Assembly: GCA_044868295.1 (NCBI GenBank) | Contig: JBIOWF010000193.1 | Location: 1-21,744 of the forward strand | Source of the DNA: JBIOWF01 sp044868295 | GTDB lineage: Bacteria; Actinomycetota; Actinomycetes; Streptosporangiales; Streptosporangiaceae | Direction: 5' to 3' | Length of the DNA stretch: 21,744 nucleotides | Shown here: one piece after another, positions 6,963 through 13,705 of the stretch | Position numbering within the stretch: the stretch's first letter is position 1 | Layout of the letters: every line of letters begins with the position of its first letter | Made by a program: the position numbers and the translations under genes | Notes under the pieces: model-generated | What the model was told of the DNA's origin: nothing | The model's database searches: none | What the model saw: only the letters and a program-made list of their open reading frames with translations

Positions 6963-7846
6963 CACGGCTCCCGGGTGAGGGCGAGGAAGGCGTCCTCCAG
7001 ATCGGCCCCGTCGATCTGGAGATCGCACACGTTCAGGGTGGTCGTGCGGAACAGCGCGTCGACCGTCCTGTCCGCGCTGTGAGTCCGCAACGTGGCCCGG
7101 CCGGCCCGGATCTCGACCGAGGTGACTCCGGGGAGCGCGTCGAGCCCGGCCGCCGACTGGTCGCCCAGCGTGAAGCTCACCCCGTGGCCGCCCGCTCCGG
7201 CCTTGATCTCCGCCGCGGTGCCGTCCGCGACGATCCGGCCACGGGCGACGACCACGATCCGGTCGGCGTTCTCGTCGGCCTCGTCCAGGTGATGCGTGGC
7301 GAACAGGACGGTGCGGCCCAGCGCCGCGTAGTCGCGCATGGTCTGCCAGAACGCCCGGCGTGACTCGACGTCCATCGCGGCGGTCGGCTCGTCCAGCACC
7401 AGCAGCCTGGGGGCGCCCGCGACCGCGAGGGCGAACCGCACCCGCTGGGTCTGCCCGCCGGACAGCTTGTCGGCCCGCCGCCTGGCCAGGCCGGTGAGAT
7501 CGGCCATCCGGAGGATCTGATCGAGAGGCAGCGGGTCCGGGTAGAGACGGCGGATGAACTCCACCGTCTCTCCGACGGTCAGCTCGGGGATCAGCGCGCT
7601 CTCCTGGAGCATCGCGCCTATCTCGCCCCGGGCGACGGCCTCGTCGGGAGTGTGGCCGAACACCCGGACCTCCCCGCCGGTCGGGCGGAGGAGGCCGAGG
7701 AGCATGTTGATCGAGGTTGACTTCCCGGCGCCGTTCGGCCCGAGCAGGGCGACCGTGTGCCCCGCCGGGATCTGCAGGGTCAGCCGGTCGACCGCGAGTA
7801 CGTCGCCGTAGCTCTTGGTCGCTTCCGTGAAGGTGATCGCATCCAT
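6962..7846 (-). CDS. ABC transporter ATP-binding protein (DrrA/CcmA-like)
   Basis: A 294-residue ATPase that powers the neighbouring ABC-2 permease. It shows Walker A GPNGAGKST (36-44), Q-loop LQESALIP (80-87), signature LSGGQ (128-132), Walker B LLVLDEPTAAMD (148-159) and switch His in ATHHLDEAD. The C-terminal 80 residues form the small accessory domain common in exporters of this class (VSFTLGDQSAAGLDALPGV onward). It is the first gene of the operon ATPase-permease-kinase/regulator, the usual layout for transporters controlled by a DesKR-like pair. The ATG at 7846 is preceded at leaderless distance by a -10-like TACCGT. Nothing unusual in the protein itself. Confidence 0.93.
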   Translation of the reverse strand: MDAITFTEATKSYGDVLAVDRLTLQIPAGHTVALLGPNGAGKSTSINMLLGLLRPTGGEVRVFGHTPDEAVARGEIGAMLQESALIPELTVGETVEFIRRLYPDPLPLDQILRMADLTGLARRRADKLSGGQTQRVRFALAVAGAPRLLVLDEPTAAMDVESRRAFWQTMRDYAALGRTVLFATHHLDEADENADRIVVVARGRIVADGTAAEIKAGAGGHGVSFTLGDQSAAGLDALPGVTSVEIRAGRATLRTHSADRTVDALFRTTTLNVCDLQIDGADLEDAFLALTREP

Positions 7847-7853
7847 GAGATCA

Positions 7854-7859
7854 ACGGTA
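7854..7859 (-). promoter_or_regulatory. Candidate -10 box for leaderless transcription of the ABC operon
   Basis: TACCGT (TANNNT type) ends seven bases before the ATG at 7846, so transcription would start at or next to the A of the start codon. No Shine-Dalgarno is present. The -35 region (CTGATG with an 18-base spacer) is weak. Confidence 0.4.
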
Positions 7860-7906
7860 GGAGCGTCCTCCGCCGATCATCAGTGCCGCGGATCCGGCCT
7901 TCACGG

Positions 7907-7918
7907 TGACATTTGTCA
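7907..7918. promoter_or_regulatory. 12-bp palindrome TGACA-N2-TGTCA upstream of the ABC operon
   Basis: A perfect inverted repeat overlaps the hisG stop codon, about 60 bp upstream of the ABC ATPase start. On the minus strand it includes CTGACA, a -35-like hexamer, but no good -10 stands 16-18 bases on. It could be an operator for the lost two-component regulator. Only the palindrome itself is certain. Confidence 0.25.
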
Positions 7919-8761
7919 GAGGCGGCAGGCGTAGATGTCGGTGACGAGGATGGCCTTCGCGCCGAGCTCCCAGAGCTGGTCCATGATCTGCTGGTGGCCC
8001 TTGCGGGGGACCATCGCGCGCACCGCGACCCAGCCCTCCCTGTGCAGCGGGGAGACGGTCGGCCCCTCCATGCCCGGCGTGATCGCGATGGCCTCGTCGA
8101 TCCGCTCGGCCCGGATGTCGTAGTCCATCATCACGAAGTCGCGGGCCACCAGGACGCCCTGGAGGCGCCGGATGAGCTGCTGGAACCCGTTGGTCTCCGG
8201 GGCGCCGATACGCTTGATCAGCACCGCCTCGGAGTGGGCGATCGGCTCGCCGAAGACCTCCAGACCGATGTTGCGCAAGGTGGTGCCGGTCTCCACGACG
8301 TCGGCGATGGCGTCGGCGACCCCGAGCCTGATCGCGGTCTCGACCGCGCCGTCGAGCTTGATGACCCGGGCGTCCACCCCCTGGTCGGCGAGGTATTTGC
8401 TCAGCAGGCCGGAGTAGGAGGTCGCGATGCGCAGTCCGGCGAGGTCGGCGACGCTGGTGAACGCACCGGCGGTGGAGGCGAAGCGGAACGTCGACCTGCC
8501 GAAGCCGAGCGGCGCCACCTCCTCGGCGGGCGCACCGGAGTCGAACAGCATGTCACGCCCGGTGATGCCCGCGTCCAGCGTGCCCTCGCCGACGTAGACG
8601 GCGATGTCACGAGGGCGGAGGAAGAACAGCTCACAGGAGTTTTCGGGGTCGACGACCACGAGCTCCTTGCTGTCCTTGCGCTGGCGGTAGCCGGCTTCTT
8701 TCAGGATGGTCTGGGCGGCTTCGGTGAGCGCGCCCTTGTTCGGGACGGCGAGACGCAGCAT
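7916..8761 (-). CDS. hisG: ATP phosphoribosyltransferase, long form (HisG)
   Basis: A 281-residue enzyme for the first step of histidine synthesis, ATP + PRPP to phosphoribosyl-ATP. Typical features in order: N-terminal LRLAVPNKGALTEAA, the VYVGEGTLDAGITGRDML phosphate-binding region, the IKLDGAVETAIRLGVADAI segment with the PRPP-binding loop VVETGTTLR, and a C-terminal regulatory (HisG_C) domain (GPTVSPLHREGWVAVRAMV) that binds histidine for feedback inhibition. Length matches the long, HisZ-independent form of actinobacteria. The ATG at 8761 (MLRLAVPNKG) was chosen because homologues start here; the frame is open upstream to 9079 but that part overlaps hisE. The gene lies 67 bp after hisE and is probably co-transcribed with it. 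Confidence 0.96.
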   Translation of the reverse strand: MLRLAVPNKGALTEAAQTILKEAGYRQRKDSKELVVVDPENSCELFFLRPRDIAVYVGEGTLDAGITGRDMLFDSGAPAEEVAPLGFGRSTFRFASTAGAFTSVADLAGLRIATSYSGLLSKYLADQGVDARVIKLDGAVETAIRLGVADAIADVVETGTTLRNIGLEVFGEPIAHSEAVLIKRIGAPETNGFQQLIRRLQGVLVARDFVMMDYDIRAERIDEAIAITPGMEGPTVSPLHREGWVAVRAMVPRKGHQQIMDQLWELGAKAILVTDIYACRL

Positions 8762-8828
8762 GACTTGAGAAAACCCTTCGGGATGCGGGAAGACAAGGTC
8801 GGTCGACGTACGGCCGCGAAAGAGCGGC

Positions 8829-9092
8829 CTAGAGATGCTTGTAGACCTCGTCCAGCCCGATACCGCGCGCGAGCATGAGGACCTGCACGTGATAGAGCAG
8901 CTGCGAGATCTCCTCGGCCGCCCGATCCTTGGACTCGTGCTCGGCCGCCATCCAGCTCTCGGCGGCCTCCTCCACGACCTTCTTGCCGATGAAATGGACG
9001 CCGGCGTCCAGGGCGGCCACGGTGCCCGACCCCGAGGGCCGGGTGCGCGCCTTCTCGGACAGCTCGTCGTACAGCTCATCGAAGGTCTTCAT
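8829..9092 (-). CDS. hisE: Phosphoribosyl-ATP pyrophosphohydrolase (HisE)
   Basis: An 87-residue all-alpha enzyme of the MazG-like/HisE superfamily that cuts phosphoribosyl-ATP to phosphoribosyl-AMP and PPi, the second step of histidine synthesis. The metal-binding helix pair is visible: KKVVEEAAESWMAA (37-50), then EEISQLLYHVQVLML, with the family ending RGIGLDEVYKHL. The ATG at 9092 is preceded by a purine-rich gagaga only 3-4 bases away, a weak ribosome-binding site. A TAACCT hexamer at 9132-9127 could be a -10. hisE-hisG adjacency is standard in actinobacteria, and HisI is encoded elsewhere. Confidence 0.95.
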   Translation of the reverse strand: MKTFDELYDELSEKARTRPSGSGTVAALDAGVHFIGKKVVEEAAESWMAAEHESKDRAAEEISQLLYHVQVLMLARGIGLDEVYKHL

Positions 9093-9302
9093 GATCTCTC
9101 TCGGGTCGTGTGAGACGTGCGCATCCAGGTTAGCCGAAGACCTCCCTCCCGATGGTCAGCCGTCCCAGAGCACCCGTGGATACGGCTCCATGACTGCTCG
9201 CGTGTCCTCGCGGGAAGGAGCCTTGAATCGGCCGCCCAGCCGACCGGATCGGCGACCGAACCGCCGACAGCATAGTTGCCTCACCGGCATGCGGCCTTCC
9301 GG

Positions 9303-9314
9303 CGATATATATCG
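9303..9314. promoter_or_regulatory. Palindromic operator candidate in the padR promoter
   Basis: CGATATATATCG is a perfect 12-bp palindrome ending two bases before the padR -35 hexamer. It is strongly AT-rich for this genome. PadR-family repressors commonly bind AT-centred dyads in their own promoters, so autorepression is a reasonable inference. Confidence 0.6.
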
Positions 9315-9315
9315 A

Positions 9316-9344
9316 TTGACTAAATATAACGCTGGCCGTAGCAT
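9316..9344 (+). promoter_or_regulatory. padR promoter, leaderless
   Basis: TTGACT (9316-9321), a 17-base spacer and TAGCAT (9339-9344) form a near-consensus housekeeping sigma promoter. Six bases later comes ATG at 9351, with no Shine-Dalgarno, so the transcript should start at or next to the start codon. It is the clearest promoter in the window. Confidence 0.75.
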
Positions 9345-9350
9345 CTGCGC

Positions 9351-9695
9351 ATGACCTTACGGGAACCAAGCTTTTTCATCCTTACGGCTCTCGCCGAGCA
9401 GCCATTGCACGGCTATGGCGTGATGCGATCCGTACGGGAGCTGTCTGACGGACGGGTCATCTTGCGCGCCGGCACGTTGTACACCGCGCTCGACCGGCTC
9501 ACCGAAGACGGACTGCTCACCGTCGATCGGGAGGAGGCAGTGGAGGGACGACTGCGCCGCTACTACCGGCTCACCGACCACGGCGCGGCCGTCCTCAGCG
9601 CGGAGGTGGACCGGATGAACTCCAGCGCCACACTGGCCGCTGACCGGCTCCGCCACCGTGGCACTATCAAGCCGGCTTTCGGCGGTGCGGCATGA
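9351..9695 (+). CDS. PadR family transcriptional regulator
   Basis: A 114-residue winged-helix regulator. The family pattern is clear: FFILTALAEQPLHGYGVMRSV (first helices), then the recognition part LRAGTLYTALDRLTEDGLL, and the wing VEGRLRRYYRLTDHGAAVL, followed by a short dimerisation helix (VDRMNSSATLAADRL). Members usually repress their own operon and a linked membrane protein or transporter. The ATG at 9351 is fixed by the leaderless promoter. The stop overlaps the next start as ATGA, so the two are translationally coupled. The ligand is unknown. Confidence 0.92.
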   Translation: MTLREPSFFILTALAEQPLHGYGVMRSVRELSDGRVILRAGTLYTALDRLTEDGLLTVDREEAVEGRLRRYYRLTDHGAAVLSAEVDRMNSSATLAADRLRHRGTIKPAFGGAA

Positions 9696-10517
9696 GCGAT
9701 CTCGATCAGCTGACGCGCTCTTATCAGCGGCTACTGCTCGCCTATCCACGCTGGCATCGTCGCGAGCGCGGTGCAGAGCTGCTGACCACGCTGCTCGACG
9801 CGGCCTTCCCCGGACAGCGCCGCCCGGCCGCCGCCGACGCCCTCGACCTGATCGTCGGCGGTCTCCGATGCCGCCCTACGTCTTCCCACCACCATGGGCT
9901 ACCGAGTCATCGCCGCGATTCTGACGGCGTTCGGAGGATTCCTGGGGCTCATTGTGACGACGGTGCTGAGCACCCATGAAGGCGCCAAGGGATTCTCGAC
10001 AACCGCGGTCGCGGCGTCGGCGAGCGGGTTCCTCGGCGGGCTGCTGATCGGCTGGTGGGCGGCGGCCTGGCTGCTGCGGCGCTACCTGCGGCATCAGACA
10101 TGGACTCGGGGCCTGATGATCTGCACCGGTTTGGCGTGGTCCGCCAGCGCAGTGTTCACCGCGGGAAGCACGGCAGGAGCAATCCTCTACCTTTGGATGT
10201 CAAGGTCAGACGCTTACTCCGCAATGGCATTCGACGTCCTGCGGAATCCCTCTTTCGCCGAAAGCCTGATAGCTGCGGCCGGCACCATGGCGATCGCCGC
10301 TCTGCCCTGCCGTGGCGACACAGCCCACCACGCAGGCCGGCCTCTGCGTGACTGTGAAGCGCGAAGGGAGTTACTTGGCTGCTTTCTCCATAAACGTGGA
10401 GTAGATGACCAGTCGAAGAGCTCCCTCGCGACGCTCAGCGCTTCCAGGGCTGCCGGGCGCGCGTGCACCTCGGGGATGGCCGCAGCCGCCGCGGGGCCGA
10501 TCGCGGAGCGCCTTTAG
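9692..10517 (+). pseudogene. PadR-coupled membrane protein with a +1 frameshift
   Basis: The 5' part (start 9692, ATGA overlap with padR) encodes the standard soluble head of this actinobacterial family: LTRSYQRLLLAYPRWHRRERG, then LLTTLLDAAFPGQRRP, then LIVGGLRCR. After GLRCR the frame leaves the family and stops at 9979. The expected continuation lies one base over (LRLPTTMGYRVIAAILTAF), followed by about four hydrophobic segments (VIAAILTAFGGFLGLIVTTV; GFLGGLLIGWWAAAWLL; GLAWSASAVFTAGSTAGAIL; ESLIAAAGTMAIAALP). Removing one C from the CCC run at 9874-9876 restores a single frame. From about 10300 to the stop at 10517 the sequence no longer looks membrane-like and may be foreign or decayed. 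It is a pseudogene, a sequencing error, or less likely a frameshifted product; PadR-linked proteins of this type have no assigned function. Confidence 0.7.
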
Positions 10518-10993
10518 AACTGGCCCCGGTTGCCTTCCCCGCTCACAACAGGCGGATCAGTTCGGGTACGGTCGGCGCCGCCGCTGATCCCCACGAGCTC
10601 GCCAGAACGACAAGGGCCGTGCACTCGTCGAAGTGCCGGCCTTCTCGGCGGGCGTCGTGGAGGTTGCCGAGAGGCGGCTCGGCCTGAGGGTCGAGACCAC
10701 GGCACTCTCCAGCCTGATCCATGACACCCGATCGAGCCCTTCCAACACGCGGCCGATGCCATACCGGTGTCGGTCATCTACGTACAGACGTCGTCCGAGC
10801 CCGTGGTCTCCATGGGCCACCCAGCGGCTCTCGAGGCCCCTTCCGGTTTCCTTGGGAGAAGTCGACAGTCGGCGCTATGCGATATCAGGACATTTTATAT
10901 CGAAACTTCTATCGAGTTTGTGGCAAATTGCACTGATGCACTTCCTTGATCCTGTGAAACTATTCATACATATATTCGAATCACATTAGAGAG
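10518..10993. other. Gene-poor stretch, possibly decayed coding sequence
   Basis: About 480 bp with no recognisable gene. Plus-strand frames at 10560-10830 have moderately coding-like composition (for example EVPAFSAGVVEVAERRLG) but no start or domain I recognise. On the minus strand a short frame ending at 10371, just before this stretch, reads like a C-terminus (LVIYSTFMEKAAK). From about 10875 to 10990 the base composition turns AT-rich, quite unlike the rest of the window. I regard it as a decayed or junction region. Confidence 0.4.
10946..10976 (+). promoter_or_regulatory. Candidate promoter of the DUF222/HNH gene
   Basis: TTGATC (10946-10951) and TATATT (10971-10976), separated by 19 bases, lie in an AT-rich patch. 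Transcription would start at about 10983, giving a leader of some 17 nt that contains the gagagg ribosome-binding site. The spacer is one to two bases longer than ideal. Confidence 0.4.
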
Positions 10994-10999
10994 GTGGGC

Positions 11000-13291
11000 G
11001 TGACGGAGCTCTTCGCCGGACAACGATCACGCTCGTCCCGCCCCGGCCCCTGCGACTCGAAATGGTGGGCCGAGGTCACCTCGCGCACGGCGACATGGCC
11101 ATCAGACGGCAGCTCCGCACTGGCCCCCGACCCCAACCCCGATGACCCCAACCCCGACTCCGCCCACGCCACCCAGGCCCCTGACACCCCTCACGGCGCG
11201 CACCGCTCCACCACACCGGCCCCCGTACCGGACCCGACGGAGTACGCGGCCGACGGCTCGGACACGGACCCCTTCCCGGGCCCGCGGATGGGGCGCGTTG
11301 TCGGTGGCCTGGCCGCTGATTCCGCACCGCCCACGGACGACTCGGGCTGGGCCAGCACCAGTGACTCCACACGACCGACGGATGGGCGCGTGAGTGGTCG
11401 GGATGGTGACGCCTCCCATGATCCGGCCGCACCGGCGGGTAACCCCAAGACTGGCCTGGATAGCGGCCCCGCCGCTGACTCCGCACAGCCGACGGGCAAT
11501 CGCGCAGGTGGCCGCGTGGGCGGTGGTCCGGGTGGAGCCGCCTTTGATTCGGCTGGCACGATGGGCAGCCCGGCCGGTGGCGGCTCTGCGGGTCGGGTGT
11601 CGTGGCCGTTGGTGGCGTCGATCGGTGAGATGGCGTCGGCGTCGGCGTTGGCGGTGGCTGATCTGCCGGGCTCGGTACGGGTGTGCCTGGCCGAGGCGGA
11701 AGATCTGCTGCACGCGCGGGATCGGCTGACGTCGGCGATCGCCGCCCGGGTGGAACAGGTCCACGCCGCAGGGGAGGCCAGGGGTCATGGTCATGCCTCG
11801 ACCAAGACCTGGCTGCGCACCGCGGGGATGACCGCCGCAGGGGCGGGGCGGCTGGTCGCCCTGGCGATGGAGTTGTCCCGGTTGCCCACGGTCCGCGCCA
11901 GGTTCGCCGCTGGGACCCTGGCCGAGGGTCATGTCGCCACGATTTGCGCCGCCACCGCCCGGCTGACCGACGAGCAGGCGGCCATCGCCGAGCCGATCCT
12001 GCTCGGCCTCGCCGATCGGGCGACTACGGCGGAGATCGCCAAGGCCGGACGCTACCTGCACGACGTCCTCAACCCCGACGCCGCCGCCCAGGACGCCGAC
12101 GCCGACTACCGGCAGCGGTTTCTTCTCCTGCGCGAGACCGCATCCGGAGGGGTGGAAGGCGAGTTCCGGCTGCCCCGCGAAGCCGCCGCCCGGCTGCGCA
12201 CCCTGCTGGACGCATACGCCAAACCCCGCGCCGAGTGCGATGACAGGCCGCTTCGGGTGCGTAACGCCGACGCCTTCATCGCTCTGCTCGAACAACAGAT
12301 CAGCACTGAGCTGTTGATCCTGGTCAACGCCGAATCCCTCCCCGACGACCCCGCTCTCAGCCACTCCACGCACGAGCACACCGCGGCCGACACACCCACA
12401 CCCGATCGCACCGGGCACCCCGGCACCGCGGGACACGGCACAACGCGAGACAGCACTAGGCCAGTCAGGACCATGCCAGACTGGACCACACCCCCCAGCA
12501 CCGCCCATGAGAGTGCCGCAGGCGACAGCAGCGCGCGAGACAGTACCACGCAAGACAGTTCCGAGCCGTGCAGCATCGGGCTCGACAAAACAGGGCAGCA
12601 GGACACCGCGCCCGACCCCGACACGACCGACACAGGCCGGACAGATTCAGGCCGGGCGGAGTCGGGCCGGGCGGAGTCGGGCCGGGCGGAGTCGGGCGAA
12701 CCCCCCGACGCCGCCGCAGAGACGACCACGCTCGAGGACGCGGCGGCGGACACGAGCACAGACACAGGCACGGACCGGGAGGCGACACGCAGGGACGCGG
12801 GCGCGGACGCCTGTGGCAGGTGCGGGCACCGGCCCGACCGGACGCTACCCGGCCTGCTGCTGGCCACCGGACAACTGCTGCCGGTCTCCGACGTGCACCG
12901 CCTGGCCCGCACCTCGACCCTGGTGCGGATCGTCATGAACGCCGACCGCCAAGTCCTCGACATGGGCCGCAAAGTCCGCCTCGCCACCCCCGCCCAACGC
13001 CGCGCCGTCTACGCCCGCTACACCACCTGCTGGACCGACGGCTGCCCCCTCCCGGCCCACCTGTGCCAGATCGACCACGTCGACAACTGGTCCGACGGCG
13101 GCGAAACCAACCTCGACAAACTCGGGCCCGCCTGCCAATTCCACAACCGCGACCGCTACCGCCACCCCCACCGCTACCAACTCCGCCGCGTCGGCGAAGA
13201 CCGCTGGGCCTTCACCTACCTCGGTAGCTACCATCGCCACCGACCACCCACCAGTACCGCTCACTCCAGCACGGCCAACCACACCGGATGA
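11000..13291 (+). CDS. DUF222 / HNH endonuclease-domain protein (13E12 type)
   Basis: A 763-residue protein. The first 190 or so residues are low-complexity (Asp, Pro, Thr, Ser, Gly, with repeated DSTRPTDG/DSAQPTG-like phrases). Residues about 200-430 are a DUF222 domain (MASASALAVADLPGSVRV to LRTLLDAYAKPRAE). A second low-complexity insert (about 450-595) includes 15-bp repeats. The end is an HNH nuclease module: CGRCGH at about 604-609, then CWTDGCPLPAHLCQIDHVDNW and GGETNLDKLGPACQFHNRDR, giving the zinc cysteines and the H-N-H residues. These proteins are multicopy in actinomycetes and probably act as DNA endonucleases; their biological role is unproved. GTG at 11000 has GAGG five bases upstream. 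A GTG at 10994 is in frame but badly spaced. Its inserts make it longer than usual for the family. Confidence 0.88.
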   Translation: MTELFAGQRSRSSRPGPCDSKWWAEVTSRTATWPSDGSSALAPDPNPDDPNPDSAHATQAPDTPHGAHRSTTPAPVPDPTEYAADGSDTDPFPGPRMGRVVGGLAADSAPPTDDSGWASTSDSTRPTDGRVSGRDGDASHDPAAPAGNPKTGLDSGPAADSAQPTGNRAGGRVGGGPGGAAFDSAGTMGSPAGGGSAGRVSWPLVASIGEMASASALAVADLPGSVRVCLAEAEDLLHARDRLTSAIAARVEQVHAAGEARGHGHASTKTWLRTAGMTAAGAGRLVALAMELSRLPTVRARFAAGTLAEGHVATICAATARLTDEQAAIAEPILLGLADRATTAEIAKAGRYLHDVLNPDAAAQDADADYRQRFLLLRETASGGVEGEFRLPREAAARLRTLLDAYAKPRAECDDRPLRVRNADAFIALLEQQISTELLILVNAESLPDDPALSHSTHEHTAADTPTPDRTGHPGTAGHGTTRDSTRPVRTMPDWTTPPSTAHESAAGDSSARDSTTQDSSEPCSIGLDKTGQQDTAPDPDTTDTGRTDSGRAESGRAESGRAESGEPPDAAAETTTLEDAAADTSTDTGTDREATRRDAGADACGRCGHRPDRTLPGLLLATGQLLPVSDVHRLARTSTLVRIVMNADRQVLDMGRKVRLATPAQRRAVYARYTTCWTDGCPLPAHLCQIDHVDNWSDGGETNLDKLGPACQFHNRDRYRHPHRYQLRRVGEDRWAFTYLGSYHRHRPPTSTAHSSTANHTG
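12636..12695 (+). repeat. Four 15-bp tandem repeats within the HNH gene
   Basis: The unit gccgggcggagtcgg occurs exactly at 12651-12665, 12666-12680 and 12681-12695, with a degenerate copy at 12636-12650. It encodes the pentapeptide GRAES (first copy GRTDS). It is in frame and lies in the disordered insert between DUF222 and HNH. Copy number is expected to vary between strains. Confidence 0.9.
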
Positions 13292-13502
13292 GGCAGCGTG
13301 CGCGCAGGAGCTCGATCGAGAACCGCCGACGGATTGGTATGTCGAGGGTCTCCCGGACTTCGAACACGCGTGTTCGGTCTTGTGGCTGGTGCAGCCCGAC
13401 GCTGCTCGATCTCGCCGCCTCGAGATCTACCGCACCGACCCGGATCGATCCGGCCATCCAGACCTGGGAGGCGGCGAGCCAGATCGGCGGATCGGGAGGT
13501 GA
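13287..13502 (+). pseudogene. Possible gene remnant without a start codon
   Basis: A plus-strand frame running from the HNH stop region to a TGA at 13500 has strongly GC-biased third positions and protein-like content: ELDREPPTDWYVEGLPDFEH, then ACSVLWLVQPDAARSRRLEI. It has no ATG or GTG start and I do not recognise it. It may be the stub of a longer gene, or a chance frame. The frame is worth a search. Confidence 0.25.
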
Positions 13503-13705
13503 AGGCGGAACCGACAGCGCAGTCGACGGCAACGGCCCGGACCACGGAACTCTGGACTGCGAAGAGTTTCCGTGGCCCGGGCCGTCAACGCCGTGCCGCG
13601 CATGCCTCAGGGAGCGAGAGCAGCGCCAATGCCGATCCAGGCATCGCGAGCAAGCAGAAGATCTAACGGTCGGGATCCGAGAGACAGGGATCCGAAAGAC
13701 GGGGC
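13292..13705. other. Intergenic stretch between HNH and helicase genes
   Basis: About 410 bp between convergent genes. It contains the possible remnant at 13287-13502 and the 15-bp direct repeats at 13672-13701 next to the helicase stop. No RNA gene or strong terminator is recognised. Short open frames on both strands have no domain I recognise. Confidence 0.5.
13672..13701. repeat. Two imperfect 15-bp tandem repeats after the helicase stop
   Basis: gggatccgagagaca (13672-13686) and gggatccgaaagacg (13687-13701) differ at two positions. They sit directly downstream of the helicase stop codon at 13708-13706. The function is unknown; they do not form a terminator hairpin. Confidence 0.7.

Noticed and set aside
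7916..9079. Longer HisG reading frame starting at 9079
   Set aside because: The extension overlaps hisE in another frame; HisG homologues start at MLRLAVPNKG (8761).
10633..10989. A 118-codon plus-strand frame as a gene
   Set aside because: No ribosome-binding site, no recognisable domain, and its end runs into AT-rich promoter-like sequence before the HNH gene.
11102..12553. A 483-codon minus-strand open frame
   Set aside because: It lies antisense to the HNH gene, consists of Gly/Arg/Val-rich shadow sequence, and has no domain; the plus strand carries DUF222 and HNH motifs.
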